From Mycobacterium sp. (lineage in GTDB: Bacteria; Actinomycetota; Actinomycetes; Mycobacteriales; Mycobacteriaceae), in assembly GCA_003987775.1 (NCBI GenBank), contig RXJD01000022.1, positions 123,590-187,589 of the forward strand: 64,000 nucleotides of DNA, written 5' to 3'. This document shows positions 25,066 to 33,493 of the stretch, piece by piece. A program made the position numbers and the translations under genes. Under the pieces are notes generated by a model. It was not told the DNA's origin. It ran no database searches and was given only the letters and a program-made list of their open reading frames with translations. How positions within the stretch are numbered: the first letter of the stretch is position 1; every line of letters starts with the position of its first letter.

Positions 25066-25877
25066 CGCAGCCCGCCCCTCAACCCGTCCGAGTCACCGAC
25101 CAGCACCATCGCGTCGTCCAACTCGCGGATGTCGTCGGTGTCCCAGGGCTGCGCCCAGCCCGCGACGTCGAGTACCGCAGAGATCACCTGGCCAGTGAAG
25201 CCCCACACCAGCATCTGGTTCAGCAGAAACGCCGGTCCGGCCCAGCGGCGTCCCAGGGTGCCCCGATAGACCATCAGCCGATTCTCCGGGTTGATGAAAG
25301 CCCGCACCGGGACCCGGGCGACGATCGCGGTCTCGGCGTCGTTCACGACCGTCACCGGGCCGGGGTCAGGCGAGTAGGCCAGCACCGGGACGACGTGGAA
25401 GCGCGACGGAGCGATGAAGGTCCGTTCCATGGTCACCAGGGGGTGCAGCCTCCCGGTGTCGATACCGGTCTCCTCGCGCGCCTCCCGCAGGGCGGTGGCA
25501 ACCGGGCCCTCGTCGCCGGGGTCGGATGCGCCGCCCGGGAAGGCGGCCTGCCCGGCGTGATGACGCAGGGTCGAGGCCCGCACGGTCAGCAGCAGGTCGG
25601 CGTCGTCGGGAACGCCGCCGTCGGCGGCACCTGACTCCGGTCCCGAGAAGAGCACCAGCACGGCGGCGTCCCGGCCGCCCCGGCCCAACGACTTGGCGGC
25701 CGTCACCATGGCCAGTACGTCAGCCGGCAGCCGGCGACGGTATGCATCGGGAATCTGGTCGACGTTGTCGATCAGCGGCCGCAACCAGGCCGGGCCGGCG
25801 TCAGGAGTGAGTGCGACCGTCCCCCGCTCGCGCGCGGTACCCGCAGCAGTCACCGGCACCTCATCTGATTCGTTCAC
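25062..25877 (-). CDS. Nudix hydrolase, CoA pyrophosphatase type (Rv3672c)
   Basis: A 271-residue protein. The Nudix box is GGASDPGDEG...REAREETGI near residue 115, preceded by LLTVRASTLRHHAGQAAFPGG, which is the UPF0035 signature of CoA diphosphatases (NUDT7/NUDT8 type). It should cleave CoA or its derivatives to 3',5'-ADP and phosphopantetheine. The N-terminal 45 residues are family specific. GTG 25877 is the start. It is coupled to marP by overlap. Confidence 0.85.
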   Translation of the reverse strand: MNESDEVPVTAAGTARERGTVALTPDAGPAWLRPLIDNVDQIPDAYRRRLPADVLAMVTAAKSLGRGGRDAAVLVLFSGPESGAADGGVPDDADLLLTVRASTLRHHAGQAAFPGGASDPGDEGPVATALREAREETGIDTGRLHPLVTMERTFIAPSRFHVVPVLAYSPDPGPVTVVNDAETAIVARVPVRAFINPENRLMVYRGTLGRRWAGPAFLLNQMLVWGFTGQVISAVLDVAGWAQPWDTDDIRELDDAMVLVGDSDGLRGGLR

Positions 25878-25883
25878 CCCGCC

Positions 25884-26522
25884 TCACTCCCCGACCGCGG
25901 CCGCAATCTCGTCGGCGCTGTCGAATGCCCGCGGCAGGGTCTGCGCAACGCTACCGTCCGGCCGCAGCACGACCGTCGCGGGCATCACGTTTGCCACCCG
26001 CAGCGCGGCCGCCACCCGGCGGCGACCGTCCTGCAGCGTCGGCAGATGAACGCCCAGCTCGGCCAACCGCAGCAGGGCAGCCGTCTCGTTCTCGTCCTGA
26101 TGCACCGTCACCACCGTCACGTCGGAACCCGCCCGACGTTGATACTCGGCCATCGCGGGCAATTCGGCAGCGCACGGCCCACACCAGTAGGCCCAGAGGT
26201 TGATCACCACGCGCCGTCCCGCCAGCGCCTTCGCCACGTCCACCGCGGAACCGTCGGCCGCACATTCGGCCACCACGCCCTGCAGGACCGGGACGCCCGG
26301 CCCTGTCCCCGGGGCCGGACAGGGCGCCAGCGCGGCCCGTTGTCGCGGTCCGGCCAGTGCCTCGGCGGTGTCGGCATCCCGGTGTTCGCGCCCGGCCTGC
26401 CCCTGCGGGGTCGTCGGCGGCGCCGCGTCGTCGTGCAATTGCGCCACCAGCGCCACCACCAAAGCGACCACCACCGCCACGACCGCAATGGTCCAGCGGG
26501 CAGCACCGGAGAGCCCCTTCAT
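25884..26522 (-). CDS. membrane-anchored thioredoxin-like protein (TlpA type, Rv3673c)
   Basis: A 212-residue protein with one N-terminal membrane helix (residues 10-30) and an exported thioredoxin fold with WCGPC near residue 120. This is the redox-active motif of TlpA/ResA-type thiol-disulphide proteins that act outside the membrane. ATG 26522 is preferred because the helix begins right after it; longer readings overlap nth. It is the second gene of an nth-tlpA-nudix-marP operon, with gaps of 6 to 11 bases. Confidence 0.85.
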   Translation of the reverse strand: MKGLSGAARWTIAVVAVVVALVVALVAQLHDDAAPPTTPQGQAGREHRDADTAEALAGPRQRAALAPCPAPGTGPGVPVLQGVVAECAADGSAVDVAKALAGRRVVINLWAYWCGPCAAELPAMAEYQRRAGSDVTVVTVHQDENETAALLRLAELGVHLPTLQDGRRRVAAALRVANVMPATVVLRPDGSVAQTLPRAFDSADEIAAAVGE

Positions 26523-26533
26523 GCCGCGAGCGG

Positions 26534-27322
26534 CTACAACCCGGCCAGGGCCAACAAGTGGTCGGTCTCCGGGCCCTGGACGAGTGGAGCGGCCAGCAAT
26601 GGCTCGGTGGGGCCAAGCCCGTAGGTCGGGCAGTCCTTGGCCAGGACACACACCCCGCACGCCGGCTTACGGGCGTGGCACACCCGGCGGCCGTGGAAGA
26701 TCACCCGGTGGCTGAGCAGGGTCCATTCCTTGCGTTCAATCAGTTCGCCGACGGCGTGCTCCACCTTGACCGGGTCTTCTTCGGCGGTCCACCGCCAGCG
26801 GCGCACCAGCCGGCCGAAATGGGTGTCGACGGTGATGCCGGGGATGTCGAAGGCGTTGCCCAGGATGACGTTGGCGGTCTTGCGGCCGACCCCCGGCAGC
26901 GTCACCAATTCCTCCATGGTGTGGGGCACCTCGCCGTCGAACCGCTCGACAAGAGTCTGGCCCAGTCCGATGAGCGAGGTGGCCTTGTTGCGGAAGAAGC
27001 CGGTGGGGCGGATCAGCGCCTCCAGCTCGTCGCGATCGGCCTGCGCATAATCCAGCGCGGTCCGGTACTTCACGAACAGCGGCGGCGTCGTCAGGTTCAC
27101 CCGCTTGTCGGTGCTCTGCGCCGACAGGATCGTCGCGACGGCGAGCTCGAGCGGCGTGGTGAAGTCCAGCTCGCAGTAGACGTGCGGAAATGCCTGCGCC
27201 AGCGTCCGATTCATCCGGCGCGCCCGTCGCACCAAACCGGTGCGGGTTTCGTTGGCGAAGCGCTTGGCGACCGCCTGCTTCGTCCCCTTTTCCTTGACTG
27301 GGGACGACTTAGCCGCTGACAC
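26534..27322 (-). CDS. nth: endonuclease III
   Basis: A 262-residue DNA glycosylase/AP lyase. The helix-hairpin-helix [13 protein letters not shown] is followed by the catalytic Asp in TVDTHFGR, and the Fe-S cluster ligands appear as C-x6-C-x2-C-x5-C ([17 protein letters not shown]). It removes oxidised pyrimidines in base excision repair. The catalytic Lys lies in [14 protein letters not shown] 27322 is the start by frame; the N-terminal 30 residues are basic. Homologue of Rv3674c. Confidence 0.95.
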   Translation of the reverse strand: MSAAKSSPVKEKGTKQAVAKRFANETRTGLVRRARRMNRTLAQAFPHVYCELDFTTPLELAVATILSAQSTDKRVNLTTPPLFVKYRTALDYAQADRDELEALIRPTGFFRNKATSLIGLGQTLVERFDGEVPHTMEELVTLPGVGRKTANVILGNAFDIPGITVDTHFGRLVRRWRWTAEEDPVKVEHAVGELIERKEWTLLSHRVIFHGRRVCHARKPACGVCVLAKDCPTYGLGPTEPLLAAPLVQGPETDHLLALAGL

Positions 27323-27366
27323 CTACGACAGAGTACTGATTTCGTAATCTGGCTGAGACCTTGGCC

Positions 27367-27762
27367 ATGTTTACTCGATTTGTGTTGTGGTTGCTGGTGG
27401 CCTGCATCCCCGCGTTGCTGATGTTGGCCGCGCTGGGGCTGGGGCGGCTGGAAAAGTCACTCGCCCATGACACCGTGACCGCCTCCGATGTCGCCGATTT
27501 CCTCGATCACGCCGACGCTGTCGACGTCCGTACGCTGGCCCGCGAGGGGATGCCGGAGGCGCTGGAGCTGCTGCACCGCCGTCAGGCGCTCGGACTTGAA
27601 GCCGCGCCGCAGCCCAGAGCGCTGACCGGGCGGCATCACGCCGAGACATTCTTTGCCGCCGACATGGTCGGGCGTATCGAATCCGGCCTGCCGACCCGCA
27701 TCCAGGGGCGGTATCTGAGCAATACGCAGTTTACGGTGATTCGACACGTTAATCGTGTGTAG
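27367..27762 (+). CDS. small membrane-anchored protein (Rv3675-like)
   Basis: A 131-residue protein with one strong N-terminal membrane helix (residues 5-26), a central acidic region and a C-terminal part ending in [10 protein letters not shown]. No known domain. The position between nth and crp on the plus strand equals that of Rv3675, annotated as a possible membrane protein. ATG 27367 is preferred to the TTG at 27361. Function unknown. Confidence 0.7.
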   Translation: MFTRFVLWLLVACIPALLMLAALGLGRLEKSLAHDTVTASDVADFLDHADAVDVRTLAREGMPEALELLHRRQALGLEAAPQPRALTGRHHAETFFAADMVGRIESGLPTRIQGRYLSNTQFTVIRHVNRV

Positions 27763-27793
27763 CGTTGGCAGGCCGCACCGTTTGGCCTACCTT

Positions 27794-27815
27794 TAGACTC
27801 GTGTCGGCCGTCACA
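27794..27815 (+). promoter_or_regulatory. crp promoter with a Crp-like operator
   Basis: TAGACT at 27794-27799 can serve as the -10 box for crp. Immediately after it, 27800-27815 reads CGTGT-n6-TCACA, matching the Crp consensus TGTGA-n6-TCACA at eight of ten positions including a perfect right half. A site over the transcription start suggests autorepression. Confidence 0.4.
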
Positions 27816-27869
27816 GGTTGGCCAGCCCGTATCTACTCGTCGGAAACTGAAGAGGCAAGAAGAGGCAAC

Positions 27870-28544
27870 GTGGACGAGATCCTGGCAAGGGCCGGAATCT
27901 TTCAAGGGGTTGAGCCCAGCGCAGTCGCCGCACTGACCAAGCAGTTGCAGCCCGTCGACTTTCCCCGCGGACACACCGTTTTCGCTGAGGGTGAACCGGG
28001 TGACCGGCTCTACATCATCGTCGCGGGCAAGGTGAAGATCGGTCGTCGCTCACCCGATGGGCGGGAGAACCTGCTCACCATCATGGGCCCGTCGGACATG
28101 TTCGGTGAGCTGTCGATCTTCGACCCGGGCCCGCGAACGTCGAGCGCAACGACGATCACCGAGGTGCGTGCGGTCTCGATGGACCGCGACGCGCTGCGGG
28201 CGTGGATCGCCGACCGTCCGGAGATCGCCGAGCAGCTGTTGCGCGTCCTGGCCCGCCGGTTGCGGCGCACCAACAACAACCTGGCCGACCTGATCTTCAC
28301 CGACGTGCCCGGCCGGGTGGCCAAGCAGTTGCTGCAGCTCGCACAGCGTTTCGGCACCCAGGAGGGTGGCGCCATGCGCGTCACCCACGACTTGACCCAG
28401 GAGGAGATCGCCCAGCTGGTTGGCGCGTCCCGGGAGACGGTCAACAAGGCGCTGGCCGATTTCGCGCACCGCGGGTGGATTCGCCTGGAGGGCAAGAGCG
28501 TGCTCATCTCGGACTCCGAGAGGCTCGCGCGCCGAGCGAGGTAA
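27870..28544 (+). CDS. crp: cAMP receptor protein Crp
   Basis: A 224-residue regulator with the length and sequence of Rv3676. Residues 10-120 are the cyclic-nucleotide-binding domain (phosphate-binding segment [17 protein letters not shown]), and residues 150-215 hold the winged helix ([20 protein letters not shown] is the recognition helix-turn-helix). It controls many promoters in response to cAMP. GTG 27870 follows an AAGAGG ribosome site. Longer readings to 27765 run through the promoter. Confidence 0.97.
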   Translation: MDEILARAGIFQGVEPSAVAALTKQLQPVDFPRGHTVFAEGEPGDRLYIIVAGKVKIGRRSPDGRENLLTIMGPSDMFGELSIFDPGPRTSSATTITEVRAVSMDRDALRAWIADRPEIAEQLLRVLARRLRRTNNNLADLIFTDVPGRVAKQLLQLAQRFGTQEGGAMRVTHDLTQEEIAQLVGASRETVNKALADFAHRGWIRLEGKSVLISDSERLARRAR

Positions 28545-28545
28545 G

Positions 28546-28564
28546 CGCGCGCGCCCAGCGCGCG
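28546..28564 (+). terminator. GC-rich hairpin after crp
   Basis: CGCGCGC (28546-28552) pairs with GCGCGCG (28558-28564) around a five-base loop, starting directly after the crp stop. It lacks a T-run, as many mycobacterial terminators do. It may terminate crp transcripts and shield the convergent gene that ends at 28678. Confidence 0.45.
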
Positions 28565-28677
28565 TCCGCGACACTTATCTGAGGTACAGAACACGCCGGC
28601 GCAGGTGTGCGTGGTTTCAATTTCGGCGCGCCAAACCGCCCGGACGCGCGACGTGCCGGAAACCGGCGCCGCAGCCG

Positions 28678-29463
28678 CTACGCCCGCAGGTAGTCCAGCT
28701 GCACCTGCACCGACCACTCAGCGGCGTCCCACAGCTTCTCGTCGACGTCGGTGTAGACGTGTTCGACGACCTGGCGGGCGCTGGCATCCTCGCCGAGTTC
28801 GCGCAGCGCCGACCGCACCTGCTCGAGCCGCTCGTTCCGGTGCGCCAGATACCCCTGGGCAACCGCGTCGAGAGCCGGCAGTTCCGGCCCGTGTCCAGGC
28901 AATACCGCCCGCCGTCCCAGCCCGCGCAGCCGGTGCAGCGATTCCAGGTAGGCGGTCAGATTGCCGTCTTCCTTGTCCATCACGGTGGTGCCGCGCCCCA
29001 GCACTGTGTCGGCCGTCAGCACCGCGTCCTCGAGCACGAACGACAATGAATCGGCGGTGTGCCCGGGCGTCGACATCACGGTGATCCGCAGACCGGCGGC
29101 GTCGATCACCTCGCCGTCGACCAGCTCGCCGCCGAACCCGCGCAAGAACCCGCTGCCCGCCGAGCGCACCGTCGCCCCGGTGAGCTCGACCAGCTTGTCG
29201 ATGCCGTCGGTGTGGTCCCCGTGCCGATGACTGATCAGCACCAGAGTGATGCGGCCCAGGGCGGCCACCCGTGCGATGTGCTCGTCGTCATCGGGTCCCG
29301 GGTCCACGATCACCAACTCGTCGCTGCGCGGACCACGCAGCACCCAGGTGTTCGTGCCTTCCAGCGTCATCAGGCCGGGGTTGTCGCAGAGCAACACCGA
29401 GGCGGTATCGGTCACCGCCCGCAGTTGGGCGTAGGCGGGATGGGCGAGCGCTGACCCGGCCAC
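28678..29463 (-). CDS. MBL-fold metallo-hydrolase (Rv3677c)
   Basis: A 261-residue metallo-beta-lactamase-fold protein with the metal motif [10 protein letters not shown] near residue 75, a further His in TPGHTADS and PGHGPEL near 185. The C-terminal winged-helix-like domain ([24 protein letters not shown]) places it in the LACTB2-like group, enzymes acting on RNA or thioesters. GTG 29463 is the start, five bases after the RidA stop, so the genes are co-transcribed. Confidence 0.9.
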   Translation of the reverse strand: MAGSALAHPAYAQLRAVTDTASVLLCDNPGLMTLEGTNTWVLRGPRSDELVIVDPGPDDDEHIARVAALGRITLVLISHRHGDHTDGIDKLVELTGATVRSAGSGFLRGFGGELVDGEVIDAAGLRITVMSTPGHTADSLSFVLEDAVLTADTVLGRGTTVMDKEDGNLTAYLESLHRLRGLGRRAVLPGHGPELPALDAVAQGYLAHRNERLEQVRSALRELGEDASARQVVEHVYTDVDEKLWDAAEWSVQVQLDYLRA

Positions 29464-29468
29464 GGCCG

Positions 29469-29924
29469 CTACCCGACCTCCACGATCATTTCGACTTCCA
29501 CCGGCGCGTTCAGCGGCAGCTCGGCGACACCCACCGCCGAGCGTGCGTGCACACCGTTGTCGCCGAACACCTCGGCAAGAAGTTCTGAAGCGCCGTTGAC
29601 GACGCCCGGCTGACCATGAAAGCCCGGCGCGGAGGCGACGAATCCGACCACCTTCACCACCCGGGTCACCGAGTCCAGACCCGCCACGGAATCCACCGCG
29701 GCGAGCGCATTGAGGGCGCACACCCTGGCCAGCGCCTTGCCCACGTCGGGGGCGACGTCAGCGCCGACTTTGCCGGTGGCACTCAACTTTCCGGCGACGA
29801 GCGGCAACTGGCCGGCGGTGTAGACGAGATTTCCGGTGCGCACTGCCGGCACGTAGGCCGCCAGCGGTGCCGCCACCTGCGGAAGCGTCAGGCCTAGCTC
29901 CTCCAGGCGTGCTTTCGCGCTCAT
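29469..29924 (-). CDS. RidA family protein (Rv3678c)
   Basis: A 151-residue YjgF/YER057c/UK114-family protein with the domain spanning residues 15-148 and the typical YTAGQLPLV segment near 35. RidA proteins deaminate reactive enamine/imine intermediates; the family is broad, and without a full active-site comparison the exact activity is not certain. ATG 29924 follows the DUF4177 gene by 11 bases; it is part of a three-gene minus-strand operon. Confidence 0.9.
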   Translation of the reverse strand: MSAKARLEELGLTLPQVAAPLAAYVPAVRTGNLVYTAGQLPLVAGKLSATGKVGADVAPDVGKALARVCALNALAAVDSVAGLDSVTRVVKVVGFVASAPGFHGQPGVVNGASELLAEVFGDNGVHARSAVGVAELPLNAPVEVEMIVEVG

Positions 29925-29935
29925 CCGGCCGGACC

Positions 29936-30097
29936 CTACTTGGGGCGCTTGAGGTAGGCGACGTGCTGCTCGCCGGTGGGGCCGGGCAACACCGCGACCA
30001 GCTCCCAGCCGTCGGCGCCCCACTGGTCGAGGATCTGCTTGGTGGCGTGGGTGAGCAGCGGAATCGTCGCGTACTCCCATGTGGTGGGTTGGGTCAT
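29936..30097 (-). CDS. DUF4177 small protein
   Basis: A 53-residue protein of the DUF4177 type: WEYATIPLL at the N-terminus and GADGWELVAVLPG in the middle are the family hallmarks. Function unknown. ATG 30097 has good context; the much longer frame upstream is antisense to the next gene. It heads the ridA-MBL operon and is divergent from the Rv3679-like gene. Confidence 0.85.
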   Translation of the reverse strand: MTQPTTWEYATIPLLTHATKQILDQWGADGWELVAVLPGPTGEQHVAYLKRPK

Positions 30098-30139
30098 GGT
30101 CGCGAGCTTATCGGGCAAAACAGCAACGGCTAGCATGCG

Positions 30140-31162
30140 ATGGTGGCAAACACATCGAGCGGCGGTAGTACCGTCGGGTGGCCCTCGCGGTTGTCGAAGG
30201 CTCGCCTCCATTTCGTAACCGGCAAGGGCGGTACCGGAAAGTCGACCATCGCGGCCGCCCTGGCGCTGACCCTGGCGGCTGGCGGGCGCAAGGTCCTGCT
30301 GGTGGAAGTCGAAGGGCGCCAAGGGATTGCCCAGCTGTTCGACGTCCCGCCGCTGCCCTACCAGGAACTCAAGATCGCGACCGCCGAACGCGGCGGCCAG
30401 GTCAACGCGCTGGCCATCGACATCGAGGCCGCGTTCCTGGAGTACCTCGACATGTTTTACAACCTGGGCATCGCGGGCCGGGCGATGCGCCGCATCGGCG
30501 CCATCGAGTTCGCGACCACCATCGCGCCCGGGCTGCGTGACGTGCTGCTCACCGGGAAGATCAAAGAGACGGTGATCCGGGTCGACAAGAATCGCCTGCC
30601 GGTCTACGACGCGATCGTCGTCGACGCACCCCCGACCGGCCGCATCGCCCGCTTCCTCGACGTGACCAAGGCGGTGTCCGACCTCGCGAAGGGCGGACCG
30701 GTGCACTCGCAGGCCGAAGGCGTGGTCAAGCTGCTGCATTCCGACCAGACGGCCATTCACCTGGTGACGCTGCTGGAAGCGCTGCCGGTGCAGGAAACGC
30801 TGGAGGCCATCGAGGAGCTCGCCGAGATGGAGCTGCCGATCGGCAGCGTCATCGTGAACCGCAACATCCCCGCCTACCTGGGCAGCGACGACCTGGCCAA
30901 GGCCGCCGAGGGCGTGGTGGACGCCGACGCCGTGCGTTCCGGGTTGGCGACGGCCGGAATCGAGCTCGAGGACGCCGATTTCGCGGGCCTGCTGACCGAG
31001 ACCATCGAACACGCCACCCGGATCAGCGCTCGCTCGGAGACCGCCCAGCAGCTCGAGTCGCTGCAGGTCCCCAGGCTGGAGCTGCCGACGATCTCCGACG
31101 GAGTCGACCTGGGCAGCCTCTACGAGCTTTCGGAAGTACTTGCGCAACAGGGAGTTCGGTGA
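30140..31162 (+). CDS. GET3/ArsA-like ATPase (Rv3679)
   Basis: A 340-residue ATPase of the anion-transporting ATPase/GET3 family. The deviant P-loop [12 protein letters not shown] lies near residue 26, and [15 protein letters not shown] supplies the switch II region. In M. tuberculosis Rv3679 and Rv3680 form a complex reported to help resistance to reactive metabolites. TAGCAT lies just upstream of the start, and GTG 30143 would suit a leaderless start equally well. It pairs with the next gene. Confidence 0.92.
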   Translation: MVANTSSGGSTVGWPSRLSKARLHFVTGKGGTGKSTIAAALALTLAAGGRKVLLVEVEGRQGIAQLFDVPPLPYQELKIATAERGGQVNALAIDIEAAFLEYLDMFYNLGIAGRAMRRIGAIEFATTIAPGLRDVLLTGKIKETVIRVDKNRLPVYDAIVVDAPPTGRIARFLDVTKAVSDLAKGGPVHSQAEGVVKLLHSDQTAIHLVTLLEALPVQETLEAIEELAEMELPIGSVIVNRNIPAYLGSDDLAKAAEGVVDADAVRSGLATAGIELEDADFAGLLTETIEHATRISARSETAQQLESLQVPRLELPTISDGVDLGSLYELSEVLAQQGVR

Positions 31163-31163
31163 C

Positions 31164-32300
31164 ATGACGCAGCCACACAAGCCGCAAACCCTTGATATGG
31201 CCTCGATTCTGGCCGATACGACCAATCGGGTGGTGGTGTGCTGCGGCGCGGGCGGCGTCGGCAAGACGACCACCGCGGCGGCGATAGCACTGCGCGCGGC
31301 CGAATATGGGCGCACGGTAGTGGTTTTGACTATCGACCCGGCCAAGCGACTCGCACAAGCGTTGGGAGTCAACGACCTTGGCAACACGCCGCAACGTGTT
31401 CCGCTGGCTCCGGAGGTGCCCGGCGAGCTGCACGCGATGATGCTGGACATGCGCCGCACCTTCGACGAGATGGTGGTCCAGTACTCGGGATCCGAACGGG
31501 CGCAATCGATTCTGGACAACCAGTTCTATCAGACGGTCGCCACCTCCCTGGCCGGCACGCAGGAATACATGGCCATGGAGAAGCTGGGACAGCTGCTGGC
31601 CCAGGACCGCTGGGACCTGGTGGTGGTGGACACACCGCCGTCTCGCAACGCCCTGGATTTCCTGGACGCCCCCAAGCGTCTGGGCAGCTTCATGGACAGC
31701 CGGCTGTGGCGCCTGCTGCTCGCACCCGGCCGTGGCATCGGGCGGCTCGTCACCGGTGCGATGGGTCTGGCCATGAAAGCGATGTCGACAATCCTGGGCT
31801 CGCAGATGCTGGGCGACGCGGCGGCGTTCGTTCAGTCGCTGGACGCGACGTTCGGGGGCTTCCGGGAGAAGGCTGACCGCACCTACGCGCTGCTGAAGCG
31901 GCGCGGCACCCAGTTCGTGGTCGTCTCGGCCGCCGAGCCCGACGCCTTGCGCGAGGCGGCTTTCTTCGTCGACCGCCTGTCCCAGGAAGGGATGCCGCTG
32001 GCCGGGCTGGTCCTGAATCGCACCCATCCGCTGCTGTGTTCGCTGCCGGTCGAGCGGGCGATCGACGCCACCGAAAAGCTCGAGGCCGAGGCGAACGGTT
32101 CCGAGGCCGCGTCCCTGGCGGCCGCCGTGCTGCATATCCATGCCGATCGCGGTCAGACGGCCAAGAGGGAGATCCGGCTGCTGTCCCGGTTCACCGGCGC
32201 CCACCCCCATGTGCCCGTCGTCGGAGTGCCCTCGCTGCCGTTCGACGTCTCCGACCTGGAGGCGCTGCGCGCCCTGGCCGATCAGATCACGTCCGCTTGA
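31164..32300 (+). CDS. GET3/ArsA-like ATPase, partner subunit (Rv3680)
   Basis: A 378-residue paralogue of the preceding protein, with P-loop [14 protein letters not shown] near residue 27 and [15 protein letters not shown] near 160. ATG 31164 has GGAG upstream and starts one base after the previous stop. The pair is conserved across mycobacteria and probably works as a heterodimer on a membrane or stress substrate. The C-terminal region is variable. Confidence 0.92.
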   Translation: MTQPHKPQTLDMASILADTTNRVVVCCGAGGVGKTTTAAAIALRAAEYGRTVVVLTIDPAKRLAQALGVNDLGNTPQRVPLAPEVPGELHAMMLDMRRTFDEMVVQYSGSERAQSILDNQFYQTVATSLAGTQEYMAMEKLGQLLAQDRWDLVVVDTPPSRNALDFLDAPKRLGSFMDSRLWRLLLAPGRGIGRLVTGAMGLAMKAMSTILGSQMLGDAAAFVQSLDATFGGFREKADRTYALLKRRGTQFVVVSAAEPDALREAAFFVDRLSQEGMPLAGLVLNRTHPLLCSLPVERAIDATEKLEAEANGSEAASLAAAVLHIHADRGQTAKREIRLLSRFTGAHPHVPVVGVPSLPFDVSDLEALRALADQITSA

Positions 32301-32304
32301 TCGC

Positions 32305-32745
32305 GCGCTGACCTGCGACGATGCTTCTGCGCACGGCCGTTATTTGACGCCCATTCAACGGCGGACCCGAACAACATCAGTATCTACTGCCCCAAAAACC
32401 CCGCTGACCTGCGTTAATGCAGCGATCCGGATAGTTCGTCCTGCTAAGCTGTAACAATAAAGTAATGATGGAGGCGGACTCAAAATGAGGCGCCTGGAAC
32501 TCCGCGGACCCCCGCCGTCCGGGCCGTGCGGCCACCTGCCGGCGATCGTCGAGTTACGTCAGCAACCAACTCTGTAAAGGTGTCATGACCTGCGGTGACG
32601 GCGCTCAGAACCGCCCTTATTTGACGCTCATTCAATGACGGTCAGCAGGCCCAATCGGCGCTGCACCGCAAAAAAGGGCGCTGACCAGGGAAAATAGCCG
32701 GGCGCAACTACGACGTCCAGCTAAGCTGTAATAAAAAAGTAATGA
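32305..32745. repeat. imperfect direct duplication between Rv3680-like gene and whiB4
   Basis: Four sequence blocks recur with exactly the same offset of 277 bases: TGACCTGCG (32309 and 32586), TTATTTGACG plus following bases (32340 and 32617, 18 of 19 identical), GCTGACC (32403 and 32680) and the 25-base block beginning CTAAGCTGTAA (32444 and 32721, 23 of 25). The unit is about 165 bases. Conserved blocks at conserved spacing, with diverged bases between, suggest a duplicated functional element such as a promoter region or small RNA. It accounts for most of the 32301-32781 gap. Confidence 0.65.
32485..32577 (+). CDS. possible small peptide gene
   Basis: A 30-codon frame beginning at ATG 32485 with GGAGG about ten bases upstream, directly after the first copy of the 25-base block. 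The peptide is Arg/Pro-rich and has no recognisable match. The second copy of the block is not followed by a similar frame. It could be a leader peptide or a chance reading. Confidence 0.3.
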   Translation: MRRLELRGPPPSGPCGHLPAIVELRQQPTL

Positions 32746-32781
32746 CGTGAGGGCCCGCAGCACGCGGGTTTGCGCAGCCGG

Positions 32782-33132
32782 TCAGACGATGTTGCGGCGC
32801 TTGCGCTTGTCGAAGTAGTCCGACCAGGACACCACCTCGGGGTGCTGCTTCAGCAGCGCCCGGCGCTGACGCTCGGTCATGCCGCCCCAGACGCCGAACT
32901 CCACCTTGTTGTCCAGGGCGTCCGCGCCGCATTCCTGCATTACAGGGCAGTGCCGGCAGATAACAGCGGCCTTGCGCTGGGCGGCGCCGCGTACGAACAG
33001 CTCGTCGGGATCCGTCGCCCGGCACAACGCCTGCGACACCCAGGTGATGCGCTCCTCAGCCTCGACGCTGCGGAGCAGATTGCCTGTGGACGTGAGGTTG
33101 GTCCTTCGTGCGCCCGGACGCGTTCCTGACAC
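32782..33132 (-). CDS. whiB4: WhiB-family redox sensor WhiB4
   Basis: A 116-residue WhiB protein. Four Cys ligands for the [4Fe-4S] cluster can be seen (ALCRATD, ICRHCPVMQEC), followed by the GVWGG turn and a basic C-terminus (RQRRALLKQH, KRKRRN). In M. tuberculosis WhiB4 (Rv3681c) senses O2/NO and condenses DNA under oxidative stress. GTG 33132 is the start by comparison with the 118-residue homologue and a GGAAGG-rich leader; a longer frame to 33219 exists. Confidence 0.93.
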   Translation of the reverse strand: MSGTRPGARRTNLTSTGNLLRSVEAEERITWVSQALCRATDPDELFVRGAAQRKAAVICRHCPVMQECGADALDNKVEFGVWGGMTERQRRALLKQHPEVVSWSDYFDKRKRRNIV

Positions 33133-33248
33133 GAGCTGATCCCTTCCTTCCGGTCGCCGCCTGCGACCGCCCTCTTCGGGTACCAGCCGACCATGCGATT
33201 CGAGCCACAATGTGCACATCGGTGTTACCTGAATCTCACTGCGTCTCT

Positions 33249-33278
33249 AAGTTAGGGGTTGGGACGCCAATTGCGCAA
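33249..33278 (-). promoter_or_regulatory. possible whiB4 promoter
   Basis: On the minus strand TTGCGC (33278-33273) and TAACTT (33254-33249) are separated by 18 bases, about 115 bases before the whiB4 start. This is the best promoter-like pair in the divergent gap 33133-33493, which otherwise holds the ribosome site of whiB4 and the leaderless promoter of ponA2. Confidence 0.35.
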
Positions 33279-33480
33279 CAGTCCGATAACGCTTTTTCTG
33301 GGACGTTCGTGCCGTCTTGCGTCGACCGGCCGGGCAAAACAGGGCCGGCTTGTCCCCTTTTGGGGCTCTGACCAGTGCAGTCGCAGGAAATTCACAGTTC
33401 CCAGGGGTAGCGGACCGGTCCGACAGCTGCTACAGAAATTTTTTCCAGCCGCACGGCGCGGGGGGGTGACGAGAGGTCGC

Positions 33481-33486
33481 TACTGT
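33481..33486 (+). promoter_or_regulatory. -10 box of leaderless ponA2 promoter
   Basis: TACTGT ends seven bases before ATG 33494 and no ribosome site precedes that ATG, so the ponA2 message is probably leaderless. Confidence 0.5.
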
Positions 33487-33493
33487 AGTACGC

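Noticed and set aside
28010-28717. 235-codon minus-strand frame opposite crp
   Set aside because: Entirely antisense to crp, which is certain; no independent support.
29936-31519. 527-codon minus-strand frame
   Set aside because: Only the last 54 codons (DUF4177 gene) are real; the rest is antisense to the GET3-like genes.
32305-32745. Insertion sequence remnant
   Set aside because: No transposase frame or terminal inverted repeats; conserved blocks occur inside the unit, not at its ends.
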